Assembly (NCBI GenBank): GCA_964030785.1
Contig: OZ034970.1
Span: 1-64,000, forward strand
Length of the DNA: 64,000 bases
DNA from: Siderastrea siderea
Taxonomy: Eukaryota; Cnidaria; Anthozoa; Scleractinia; Rhizangiidae
Direction: 5' to 3'
This document shows, one piece after another, positions 34,544 through 44,665 of this stretch. The stretch's first letter is position 1. Each line of letters starts with the position of its first letter. The position numbers and the translations under genes were made by a program. The notes beneath the pieces are model-generated. The model was not told the DNA's origin, made no database searches, and saw only the letters and a program-made list of their open reading frames with translations.

Positions 34544-36671
34544 CTTAAATCTTTGATTTGTTGTCTGATACGATTACCATGTTCATAAGTGACTGTTACA
34601 TTGACTGCATGCGCTTTCTTCTCCACCCTATAAATCAGGGACAGCACTGCCTATTTTAAAGTGGGGGGCTAACTCAATGGGAGTATGGTGAGGGGGGGGG
34701 GGGGGGGAGGTGACAGCCTCACGCAATTTTTTTTCTTTTTAGTGACTTACAATGCATCTAGGGCGGCCAAGTGTGTTAAAGGTTGTCAGTTTATACCCAT
34801 CATATAGAACATGCGCAGTATAAATTGGAACATGGAAACACATGGACTATGCACAATATAAATTGATTTAAGTATATAGACCTATTAGTAAAGGACCAAA
34901 GCTAAACTAAGGGTATCAGACTCTTTGAACCCAGTAACCAGTGATTAATAATGTTGATACTTAGGGCATGTTTTGGTGGTATAATCTGGAATAGAAGACA
35001 TTATACAGTTGGTGTTTTGTCAGTATGGACACTATTCCCTTCCCTCAGTAACGTATTAATGACAACAAAATTAAAATGGACGGAATGCGGTCGGACTATT
35101 TCGGTTTATCAGAATAGGAAAAATCGCGTTCTTTTAGGGATTCAGTGTTCTGGATATCCCGTTATTCCTAAACCGGAACAGCAATAGCCAGGATAGTTCC
35201 AAAATAATGCGCCTCAGCCTCTTCTTTCATCTCTACACACATTTTAAGTCGTATCCAGAAAGGTGCAAATCTTGACGTATTCGCATTTAAGGTCTCAAAC
35301 TCAAAAACATTTTTCTTAAGACTTGTACAAGCAAGCCTGTCGTCATATTACAGAATGAGGCCATCTAAGAAAGCTGAGCTGAGTATCATGAACTATATAT
35401 TTCACCAATTGAAGTCAGTGTGTCGGTATGTCCTGAATGCTGCATGAGTGTCTTATTTCTCATCGTTAGGAGTGACAGAGATCTTTTGGCAGCTATTCTA
35501 GTTGCAAAGTTTACATGCATTTAGAGAAGCTTGACGTTAATTTTCAGCAAATGTCAAAGCACACTGTTGCCGATATTCCTATCTGGAGACAGACTGCAGT
35601 TCGTTATGCCGGGCCAGACAAAAATGAGAGTCATACTCTTTAGAGCAGAAAGGAGTCAATGACAATTCACGAGAGTTAGAGGAAAAATAATAGCGAGAAT
35701 GTCAACTTCAGTCGATTGCAATTAAAAGACTGAGAAGGTTCAAACTCTTCAAGATACAAAAAATGAAAATGATGCGAACTGCGGAAATACAAATAGAACT
35801 ACAACTGCGATGTCACATCTTCATTTCATTTCTTCAAGATACAGTTCCTCAGAGCACACGTGAGTTTCAGCTAAACAAGCCAAATGGGAGCAAGGCGATT
35901 TGAACTACTGTGGGTGGAGTATTCCGTTTCTGTTTGGTCCATATGCAAATTAGATCTAACTGGGGAAGACGAAGTACAGGTAAACCCTGAAACTAATCAC
36001 TGACTAGTGAATTTTCCAATTTTTTTTTTATTTTTATTTATTTTTATTTATTTTATTCATTTTTTTTGGCACCAAAAAGTGGGGGGGGGGGGCTAAAGCC
36101 CCCTCAGCCCACCCCTCGTGCAGTCCCTGTAAATGTGTTAGCGAAGATTTCAGGCAAATTTTGGTGTATGCAAAACTTCAATAGGTTAAGAAAAGTATTA
36201 AATAGATTACCTGAAGGAAATTAAATAATATTACTATTAATTATATAATATTAAATAAAATAATATAATTGTAGTTCCCAAATATACTTAAAAATCTTTT
36301 TAAATTTTTGTGGATATGGCAATACGAGCATCTTAATGGTATGAAATTTTTGTTAGGGATTACCGGTAGTCTTGGTGAATTGGTGCGGTAACTTATTTTC
36401 ATAATGAGTGAAAAACTTCTTTAAGATGCAATCCCAGAAAAATTTTAAGACATGCAATGTACTATGTACCTAAACCTGTAGCTCTTGCTATTCAATTTCC
36501 CTATTTTCATATCCTTTCTTCCTCTCCTCTATTAATTTTGTTTTCTGTAAGTCGTGTAAGAATGCAAATTCCTAAAAGTTGCCAATTAATGTATATAGTT
36601 ATTTAGTATTTAGTATCCTTATTTAATTGTAATTGTGATTATTTAATTATCCTTATGTAATTGTGACTTCT
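34544..36671. other. Repeat-derived region with G tracts, no gene
   Basis: Contains a G17 tract (34692-34708) and a G11 tract (about 36082), each preceded by an (a)aagtgggg phrase. A cagggaca/tccctg pair near 34637 and 36123 hints at the ends of an old element. A short inverted pair (cggtttatcagaatagg / ttattcctaaaccg) lies near 35102-35174. No coding region was recognised. Confidence 0.35.
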
Positions 36672-36911
36672 GGGGCCCGTTTCTCGAAACTCCCGATAAC
36701 TTTCCGGGCCCGGTAAGTAATTTTTCGAGCTCATTTATTTATCACCAAATGGTAATTATTGGCGCAAACTTAGCAATGTGCTTCACGAAATTATAAAGAT
36801 TAAAATTTAGCTTTCAAAATCAATAAAAACTGTATAGCTATCGGAGCATATTGTACACCTAAAATAGTTTTCGGGCCCGGAAAGTTATCGGGAGTTTTGA
36901 GAAATGGCCCC
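36672..36911. mobile_element. MITE with about 40-bp inverted termini
   Basis: The left end ggggcccgtttctcgaaact, continuing cccgataactttccgggcccgg, is matched by the complement of the right end (ggggccatttctcaaaactcccgataactttccgggcccg). The interior is A/T-rich and non-coding, and total length is about 240 bp. Arms differ at a few bases, so the copy is old. No clear target duplication was seen. Confidence 0.8.
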
Positions 36912-37142
36912 CTGTACCCTTGTAGCTCAGCCGGCCTCGATTAGCTTCTGCTTTTAATTACAGGCAGAACCGAACCTTCAATCATTCGTATCTTAGTACT
37001 TTATAATTTTTGTACTGAATAATTTATGTATTTTTGTGAATTGTGTGTCAATAAGTGTAAAATTAATGTAAATGTAAATGTAATTTTTCTAAAAAAAATT
37101 CCTCTAAGCTAAATGAAAACCAGCTACAAGAGAAGTAGGTTT
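36912..37142. other. Probable retroelement 3' tail
   Basis: T/A-rich sequence ending in imperfect aatgta repeats (about 37060-37085), the kind of tail left by non-LTR retroelements. No coding sequence is present. Confidence 0.3.
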
Positions 37143-37402
37143 TCACTCCAATTGCTGTAAGCTAAAAAGGATACAATATTCTTCCCCCTTTCTGCGGACT
37201 CTTCTAATACTTGCTGATGTAAATGCTTCCTTCACTGTCCTTGTACAAAGACTTTTCTCTTCTTGGTCAAGATTTAAGTACTGCAAAACTGCTATCTGCT
37301 GGACTTGTTGTCCAGGGCACTCGTAGAAACCTTTGAGGAGCTTGGCCTGCAAAATCAACCGTCGTTCCGTGCATTCTGCTCCTGACAATCTATACCCTGC
37401 AA
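37143..37402 (-). CDS. Probable terminal exon of an unrecognised gene
   Basis: On the minus strand a T-rich tract ending caaattgcag (acceptor at about 37403) is followed by an open frame of about 86 codons ending in TGA at 37143-37145. The sequence looks coding, with TERRLILQAKLLKGFYECPG, a short helical middle and VKEAFTSASIRRVRRKGEEY near the end. The last part is basic and could bind nucleic acid, but I cannot assign a family. No upstream exon was found, so it may be an isolated or element-carried exon. Confidence 0.4.
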
Positions 37403-37717
37403 TTTGATGTAAAAAAGCTGCAAATCACTTTGTTCCTGTAGTCCATTGCTTGCCAATTAATAAAAAGCCATCATGGGCCATCATGGGTCATCTTCAGTGT
37501 TCTGCAAACTTCTCAGAGATAATTTGGTACAATTTAAAGTCAACTACTAAAGTTAAAATTAATTCTTCAAAACTAATCTTTTTATTAAAAGAAAGTATGA
37601 TGGTAAACTGAAATATCCATGGGGGTGGGGGTGTAAACCAAAAAACCTTCCGTGGGGTGGGTATGAATAATTATTTTCTAGAACAACACAATGTTATCCA
37701 TAACTTCCTTACGATTC
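37403..37717. other. Unannotated spacer
   Basis: No gene. Contains a short tandem pair (gccatcatgggccatcatggg) near 37470 and a G-rich segment near 37620-37665. Confidence 0.35.
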
Positions 37718-37868
37718 AAAAATACTATTAAGGCTAAAATAGGGTTAAAAAGGAAAAAAAAGAAAGTTTTCGACTAATTAAAAAGTGATCTTCAGGGTGA
37801 AGATGAAAAGGTTCGGTTTTTTCCCTTTTAGACCCTTTTTAGCCTTGTAAATAGTATTTTAAACACAA
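37718..37868 (-). mobile_element. Inverted-repeat retroelement tail (PLE-like)
   Basis: Arms of about 40 bp (aaaatactatt-aaggctaaaa...gttaaaaagg against ccttttagaccctttttt-agccttgtaaatagtatttt) flank a segment that on the minus strand reads CACCCTGAAGATCAC...GTCGAAAAC. This resembles the CTGATGA...GAAA tail of the PLE at 33.7 kb, and both share an agccttgta phrase. It is probably a related, decayed terminus. Confidence 0.45.
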
Positions 37869-38129
37869 TATTCGTGCCTACGTTTTGGCACGATGACTTT
37901 CATCTCTGTTTTGGGGCAAGTTTGGTTGCACAATAATGACTGTTATTGATATTTTGGTTGAAAATCAGCGACAATATTTAATGAAAGGCTTGTGAAATTA
38001 ACAAGATGGCATGGCATGTCTAGGGCCAGTTAAGCAAATATCTGGGACTTTTCCTTCCCTCCCCTTCTCTCCCCCACGCCCTCCCTTATTTTGGGCTGCA
38101 TCATGCACTTCAAGCTTTGCATGCCTTTC

Positions 38130-38345
38130 ATCAGGGTCCCAAAGGGGTTTAGGGCTCCAAGGCTCCGGCCTTAAAAAATGCAGGGCTCCAAGATGGAAAA
38201 TTTGGGGCTCTAGGGCTCCATTGCTTCACTCCAGGGCTGCATTTAGCTAAAAACAGCATTTTTGTTTGGGCTCCAAGTTGAGAGAGGCTTTGGGCTTCGG
38301 GCTCCACGACAAAAATTTCAGGGCTCCAGGGCTCAAAAAGGCTGG
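38130..38345. repeat. Irregular cluster of gggctcca motifs
   Basis: The octamer gggctcca or close variants occur about ten times in about 215 bp (for example 38151, 38185, 38213, 38318, 38328) at irregular spacing. The minus strand reads repeated WSP/EP peptides through it. It is not a regular tandem array; origin unknown. Confidence 0.5.
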
Positions 38346-38559
38346 TATTAAATGTACACTTGTTATTAGTGATAAGTCTTATCCAGTGGTTATCAAATAG
38401 AGATATATTTTCTACACAATAGAACAATGTGACAAAATAATTGTCATGAAAACACAACAGGATGAACGTGTTAACACAATACATGCATCACTGAAAGGAT
38501 TTTGGCAGCTATTCAGCACGTAATTTACTTCATATATAACCCTTCCTGCCTCGTCCTCA

Positions 38560-38700
38560 GGTGCCGGTTTAGCGCGGGCAAACAGGGAGCGCGGGGCGCC
38601 GTGGGAAGGATGCAAAACACGGAGCGGCGTCACCGACTGCAGTGCACCTATCCCACAGCGCCACGTGCACCATCATACAATGAAGAGGGACGGCTGGGGA
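38560..38700. repeat. Dispersed repeat fragment, copy 2
   Basis: Shares gggagcgcggggc, cgtgggaaggatgcaaaac and cgga with 26.74 kb in the same orientation. The minus frame again reads RVLHPSH-APRSL, then a distinct tail. The class of repeat is unknown. Confidence 0.5.
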
Positions 38701-39152
38701 TGAGGCAGCGAAATGTCGGTTTTGTCTTACGTCACTAAGATTTGGCTAAACAAAATCTTTTCCAGGCTAGCGTGGTCACAAGTGAAAGAACAAAACTTCA
38801 TAATATATAGATCAGTTTAGCCAAGCCTAAAGCGGAATAAGCTGGTGTTCGTTTCTCAAAAATAGCCTTGAAACATTTCAGTCCCAAATATATTTGGGGA
38901 CTTTTTTGGCTCATTCTCTTTACAAAAAGTGTTTCTCAAAACACCCGATAGTGTTCCGAGGTGCCCTCAATATTTTGGGGATCTGTTCTGTGAGGTCATT
39001 CTAGTACACAGCTTTAATTTATTAATGTTTTTTTATGGTAGCGGGGGGCATGAAACTGAACACATATTTTACTCACGAGCCGTCTTGCTTATTGTGCGGA
39101 CGCAGTACGCAGTACGCATGCGTCTGCATCTATGTCATCGTCTTCAGACTTT

Positions 39153-39797
39153 CTCAGGGATATTAAGGACTGGGTCATTTGAGGTACATTAAAAAATGAA
39201 GGGGGGTGGTCTATCTCAGTAAGTATGCAACCTATTGACACGAAATAAAGCAAAAAGGTGAGACGTGTTACGAAGGCTCATTTTGATAAGGAGCTGTCAC
39301 AGTAGGGATCACGTGACTAATTAAGGTATTGAATTTCGGCATTATTCTTTAGGTGAGATGCAGGACAACTTATGCAAACCTAACTTACAAAATGACGTCT
39401 TAATAGTTTTCCTTGCATTAAGTTCTACACGAAATTAACTGGAAGGCGTGTCCAGGCCACGTGGTCATTACTGTCACGCCTCATCCAGGGTAGGAAGACC
39501 ACCTTTCCAGTTACATTTGGAAAGTACCTCATGAAGGTAGAAACGCAATCACTGGAAATGCCAGGTAAACGTATTTTTTTCTAGTGTGCAGAAGCCCTAA
39601 AGAACAAAACCGGAAGTAAAACCTTAATTGGTCACGCATTGTGTTGCCATGGAAATGTCATTGTCAAAAATACTATATCAACAGGATAAAGGCCATGGCC
39701 AAGACTCATACTCATCACATGTTTCCTTTCGAAGATAGACCACCCCCATTACTTTCTAGATCAGATACTTGCAGACCCAGTCCTTAATATACCTGAG
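39153..39797. mobile_element. Fold-back DNA element, about 645 bp
   Basis: The left end (ctcaggg-atattaaggactgggtc ... ggggggtggtctatct, 39153-39216) is matched by the complement of the right end (ctcaggtatattaaggactgggtc ... gggggtggtctatct, to 39797). Complementarity resumes inside (gatcacgtgactaattaagg near 39308 against the complement of ccttaattggtcacgcatt near 39625). It is therefore a long, imperfect fold-back, typical of non-autonomous DNA elements. There is no transposase frame. Confidence 0.75.
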
Positions 39798-41311
39798 TTG
39801 TTTGTTTGAGTTTGGTACGGGTTCCTGAATCAACAGTAAATTGGGGCAGCGGTTTCCTTGGATGGGGGAAGGGTTTATTTTATTCAGAGGGAGGTGTAAG
39901 GAAGGGTGTGGTTTTCAGAAACCTCGGGCTTTTTGGTCAGCGATGTAGTGCCATGGCAACCAAACCGCTGATCAAAGAATTCTTGAAAAGTTGAAGGGTT
40001 CTGTTTCTCTTGATTCCTGAAAATGTTGACAGGATCTGCTGACAAAAGCTAAGGAGCTTACGTAGACTAAGTGTGAGTACGATATTGCGTTCACCTGTTT
40101 CTGTTTCATGTTTACCACTATAAATGTTAATAATAAATAAATGAAACAATGGTTTTCTTATTTTATTTTTGTTTGCTTAATATTCGGGTTTGATTTCCGT
40201 CGTATTTTTGGTTGTTTGATTATAAGACTGCTGGTCAACTTGGCTGTGTGAGCGTAAGATTGCGTGCTCTTTGTTTAATCGTACGAGTGTATCGTCTCAA
40301 GTTCGGATTTTGACACGTTTCGCTCGTTGTTGATCCGACTGTATCGGTGCGTATTATTGTTTCAAAAACTTTGTATGGCACGTTTCATGTTCATCATTTA
40401 TTGGAAAGGGGCTTAATTTCCGAAAGCACCAAATAAATCACCAACCAAGATGAAACAAAAGTAGCTTTGATTTTTGGTAAGGGCAATAAACCAATTCCTT
40501 TTTCATATCGGAAAATGAGGAAATTGAACTTAACGCGAACATGAATGTCAAGATTGGCATGTTGCCATTATGTGGCAAAACTCATTATGTGGCAAAACTC
40601 ATAAACTCATTTTAAAAGCGAGTTTCACTTTCCATTACTCGATCACTGAGTCGAATTATGATAAACAAATCGCTTTTTAAAAACGCTCACGTGCACATTG
40701 CGGTAACAGTCGGCTAAACACCGATTCAAAACATTTATTTATCAGTTTCAGACGTCCGCACATGCCCGCAATGCGCGGGCCGTTTAGTTTTTGCAATGTT
40801 TCTGTATCCTGTCATTTAACTGTCAAGGCTTGTGAAATCTCCTCGGGTTATTGACTGTTCGCTTGAATGAACTTGAAGCGTGGCACATTTACAACAACAA
40901 TAGATATATTTTTTTTAAGCAAGAAAACCTTTATTAAAGCAAAAAACAAAACTTTTAACAATGCTTTGGAAAACATAACAAACGTTTACAAAAAACAAAC
41001 AAAAAAGCCTAAAAGAGAAGAAGAAAAACTAAACAGCAATACAATACAAAACTGACAAACATGAAAGGAAGTTTACATAGTAGCTCCTTACTTAACACTA
41101 ACATAACAAAAAAAACAAGAACTTGGAAAGAAAAAAAGGATAAAAAAGGAAAACAATTTATAAACAATTTTTTGGACAGACTGTATGTATGTACAAGGAC
41201 TGAGTGGAGGAACTTTCAAGTTAAATAGTAAAAAAATAAAATCAAGTGAACTTCTCGATTTTATACTTAAAGTTGATGTTATTAGTAAATTCAGATAAAG
41301 TAATGGAACTA
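39798..41311. other. Unannotated region
   Basis: No recognisable gene. 40900-41290 is A-rich low-complexity sequence (many aaaacaaac runs), producing lysine/asparagine-rich frames without meaning. Confidence 0.4.
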
Positions 41312-41665
41312 TCATTTAGCTTGCTTGTCTGAGTAAATGCAATACTTCATAAATAGGAGAGTGTAGTTGAATTTTCTCGTAACCCCCGCAGCAGAGTATT
41401 GCTTCGGTAGACCAAACAGAGTTTCTTCGATCTCGGGGTGAAATTGAGTGCCATTAGAAAAATTAAACCACTCCACGGCTTGGCCTACAAAGGACTTAGT
41501 GAATTGGCAATAACTTACCAAAAAGATATCCCTTCGCTTTATTTGTTCCTCCAGTTTTTTCTTTCTCTGATCCTTTGCTTTGCTCTTTTTTTGGAGTGAG
41601 CCGGGCAGAAAATGAAGAAACTTCTTGTGCCTTTCAAAGCACCGCGCTTTTTGTTCCAGCCGCAA
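41312..41665 (-). CDS. Hypothetical open reading frame, possibly an exon
   Basis: A 117-codon minus-strand frame with a lysine-rich first part (RHKKFLHFLPGSLQKKSKAK) and an aromatic-rich second part (VEWFNFSNGTQFHPEIEETL). No domain was recognised. Length and composition exceed most chance frames nearby, but no splice sites or homologues can be shown. Confidence 0.25.
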   Translation of the reverse strand: MRLEQKARCFERHKKFLHFLPGSLQKKSKAKDQRKKKLEEQIKRRDIFLVSYCQFTKSFVGQAVEWFNFSNGTQFHPEIEETLFGLPKQYSAAGVTRKFNYTLLFMKYCIYSDKQAK

Positions 41666-42381
41666 AGGTTTTCAAACTTGGAGCGAAATTTGGGGAAGAA
41701 ATGCCGGATTGGTTTATTAGTTTATTAGATTAGTATCAGTTTCTTTAATAGTTCTATTACATTTTTGTTTCTATTTTAAGTTTTGTATATTGTTATTTTG
41801 TGTCCCCTAATTAGTATGGGATTATCCCAAGCTACATGGTTTGACACGTAAATAGAGTTTCTTACTTTACTTTTACTTACTTACTGGTTGTGCATGTGGT
41901 GATAGCTGTCGAGCAGTTTTTTCATTGGCTAAAACGTTTATGGTCTGTCAAACTGTCCATCAGTCATTTCATGAGGAGACCATTTAAAGGGGTCTTTTAA
42001 AACAAAACACTCCATCGTCCACAGACAAAAGGTGAGTTAACCCGGTAAAAACCTGCGAAAAAACTGTTAGAACACATGACATGAAAATGCTCTGACTTTT
42101 AACCAAACCTTCATGTGGATTTTGCAGAACCTAATTAGTTTTTTACAATATGTTCAAGCTGCAGAACCCTGTGGAACAAGACAAATAAAGAAAAAGGAGC
42201 ATGGTGCAAAAAATCCTGTGACAACTGAAATAGAAAAACGCTCTGATTGGCTACTCAAACACGGGATACCCTTTGCTATTTACCTCCCAGCATTTTTCTA
42301 GATTTCGCGCGCGAGTTTTCCTCATTTCTTAGAAAAAAGAAACTATTTGGTGCTGGCTATCCACTGTTTGGTACATACTAA
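41666..42381. other. Retroelement-like tail, then unannotated sequence
   Basis: 41700-41880 is T-rich with repeated tttactt at the end (ctttacttttacttactta), resembling a non-LTR retroelement 3' end. The rest holds nothing I recognise. Confidence 0.3.
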
Positions 42382-42490
42382 AACAATTATTCACCTCAGT
42401 GCCGGTGAAGAGTGGTGGATATTTACCTCGCCGCTTCGCCGCTCGACACATATTCACCACTATTGACCTCGACTTCGGTGAATAATTGTT
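42382..42490. mobile_element. Short MITE with 14-bp perfect termini
   Basis: AACAATTATTCACC at 42382 and its exact complement GGTGAATAATTGTT at 42477-42490 bound a 109-bp element. The interior also folds back (tggatatttacctcgccgcttcgcc / tattcaccactattgacctcg). Flanking ACTAA occurs on both sides, a possible short target duplication. Confidence 0.7.
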
Positions 42491-42896
42491 AACTAAGTCT
42501 AACCAACGCTCTTGGAAATCGGAGATGTGTGTCGCCAATTGCGAGTGAGAAGGCTTACATAGACGGCATCATGAGGCTTTATGTACACAATTAACTAATG
42601 CTTCCTTACCGTTAATTCCCAGCAAACCGAAGTACTCCCCTCGAGGGATTCCCAAGCACAGATGATCAACAGTAGCGACGTTTGTACCTCCATAAACCTT
42701 GAATATAAGAGTAAGTCTAAGATATCAAGTTTATTTAACACGGTCAAATACGTTTAGCTGTGGTAACGGTACGTACCTAAAACACACAATAGGATGCGAC
42801 GACTAGATTACAGATAGGCTACAACATAACATAAATACTTTTACCTGCAACTGGGAATAGTAAAAATTCAGCAGTTACAGAATAAATATAAAATGT

Positions 42897-43213
42897 ATAA
42901 GATAAGGTAGGGTAGGTAAAGGGAAAGTCGCACACGAGCCAAGGAGGCTCACACGGCTAAAGCTTATCCCGGTTCCTGTTGCATGAAGCAACTGAGAGTA
43001 TTGCTACTCCCCCCCTGAACTGGATGCTAGTCCAACGCAGGGTTACCCCCCAGCAGTATGTCGCCGGTACCCATTTTATACACCTCGGTGGAGAATGACA
43101 ATGTGAGGTAAAGTTTCTTATCTAAAGAAACAACACGATGGCAGGGACTGGGCGTCGAACCACAGACCGTCAGATCTGAAGCCCAACGCGCTAACCACTA
43201 CACCACCACGTAT
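42897..43213 (-). mobile_element. tRNA-derived SINE
   Basis: On the minus strand the 5' head reads ggtggtgtagtggttagcgcg (A box at 43188-43209), and 40 bases on ggttcgacgcc (B box, plus-strand 43151-43161). Together these make a tRNA-like internal RNA polymerase III promoter. The body carries gggtaccggcgaca and the phrase ggggggtaaccctgcgttgg, then a tail ending in pyrimidine-rich cctaccctacc. The head-body layout and these body phrases match widespread invertebrate tRNA-SINEs. It is non-autonomous, mobilised by a LINE partner that is not identified here. Confidence 0.85.
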
Positions 43214-43439
43214 GTGCATTAATATCGAAAGTAAACAACAAATAAGCTCGGCGTCATCCTCTAAAGTTCCAACAATGAAAGGGGAAGGGGGAGGGGATCG
43301 GAACGTTCCTGTGTCTGGGTTTCAATGCCTTCCCAAGAACTTCTGGCGATGGTTGAAGTCGAATTTTTCATTAAGTTCCCATGGTGGTGACAAACAAAAT
43401 ATAGTGTACTGTTCGTTGACGCAACAAGTTCTTTCATTC

Positions 43440-43600
43440 AACTACTCCACCACTCTCCATATAAACCAAGTGCAACCCACAATTCCTTGATTCGCTCTGA
43501 CGAAGGGCTAACGCTCGAAACGTCAGCTTTCAATCTCTTTACGGTGGCCAATTTACCTTATCAACTCAATTGATAAATCCAAATTTTTGTGTTTCACATC

Positions 43601-43625
<25 letters not shown>
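43440..43625 (+). mobile_element. Retroelement 3' terminus with CTGACGA...GAAA motif
   Basis: CTGACGA (43497-43503) and GAAA (43517-43520) lie within the inverted pair CTGACG/CGTCAG, followed by ctttcaatctctttacggtgg. This tail is typical of PLE-type repeats and resembles a variant hammerhead core. The preceding frame, ending FNYSTTLHINQVQPTIP, reads into it. No reverse transcriptase remains. Confidence 0.5.
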
Positions 43626-43631
<6 letters not shown>

Positions 43632-44099
43632 GACTAACCCCCTTGTTAAATACAGTGAACATGATCAAGAGTGGAATTTAACATCTTTCACTTAATCACT
43701 TTATGTTGCTGCTGCAATGCTACAATCGTTGTGAAACACGGAGCTCCTACCTTTTGCATCAACTTTAGCAACGACGCAAGTTCTTTGGCGTTTCCTTTCT
43801 TGCACAGTTAACCTTAAACTGAATGGACTATAGTCTACTTCAGCGTATGATTAAACGTAAACTTGCATTCTCTCTCACCTTGGTGAAATCTTTCAACACA
43901 ACAGACTGTTTCTGAACCTCGTCTGATGACATGTTCTTTATACGCGCGTGCTCACTGTAGACATCCTCGTCCTGGTAAAAAAATTACATTTCTTTTATTA
44001 TAAAACGTTCACTGAGAAAACATATTAAAAAAAACAGTGACATTTCAACCCTTTCAATCCCAGAGTCAAACATCTGTTAATGAACTTTAGTTCTTAATT
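43626..44099. other. Unannotated region
   Basis: No gene or repeat recognised between the retroelement tail and the tandem repeat at 44.1 kb. Confidence 0.35.
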
Positions 44100-44665
44100 T
44101 CGAGAGTGCAGACGTTTCTAACAAACTTCTCAGTGGATGAAATACGATGTAATTATCGAGCAGTACTTTCCTGTGGTGCTGTTTATTATGTTTGTTATGT
44201 CGGCAAGATGGTTCTAACTTTTCAGTCTGTGGACGAAATCCTAAAGTGTGATCATTCAGATGAAAGCTACTGAGCAGTACTTTACTGTGGTGCTGTTTAT
44301 TGTGCTGTATAGGGTCGTTCAGCAATTAGTAGTAGCAACTCAAACAAAAGCTATTCAGCAGTACTTTCCTGTGGTTTTGATTCTTGTGCTGTAAAAACTA
44401 GTTCTACCTTTTGAGACTTTAGACGAAATCCTAAGGTGTGACCATTCAAATGAAAGCTACTGAGCAGTACTTTCCCGCGTTGCTGTTTAATACGATGTAC
44501 AAGGCGGTTCTAACTTTTGACACTGGACGAAATCCTAAGGTGTGACAGTTCAAATTAAAACTAGTGAGCAGTACTTTCCTGTGGTACCGATTATGCTGTA
44601 AAAGTTGGTTCTGACTTTTGAGACCGTGGACAAAATCCTAAAGTGCGACATTTAAATGAAAGTTA
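44100..44665. repeat. Diverged tandem repeat, five copies of about 83-114 bp
   Basis: The phrase gagcagtactttcctgtggtgctg recurs with its cagtac core at about 44161, 44275, 44358, 44465 and 44569. Between copies come ggttctaacttttgag, gacgaaatcctaa-gtgtga and attcaaatgaaagcta. Copies vary in length by internal deletions, so the array is old. Confidence 0.8.

Noticed and set aside
40867..41315. Lysine/asparagine-rich and leucine/phenylalanine-rich frames
   Set aside because: Products of A-rich low-complexity sequence read on both strands.
43140..43213. Functional tRNA gene (minus strand)
   Set aside because: A and B boxes are present but acceptor-stem pairing is absent and the SINE body follows directly.
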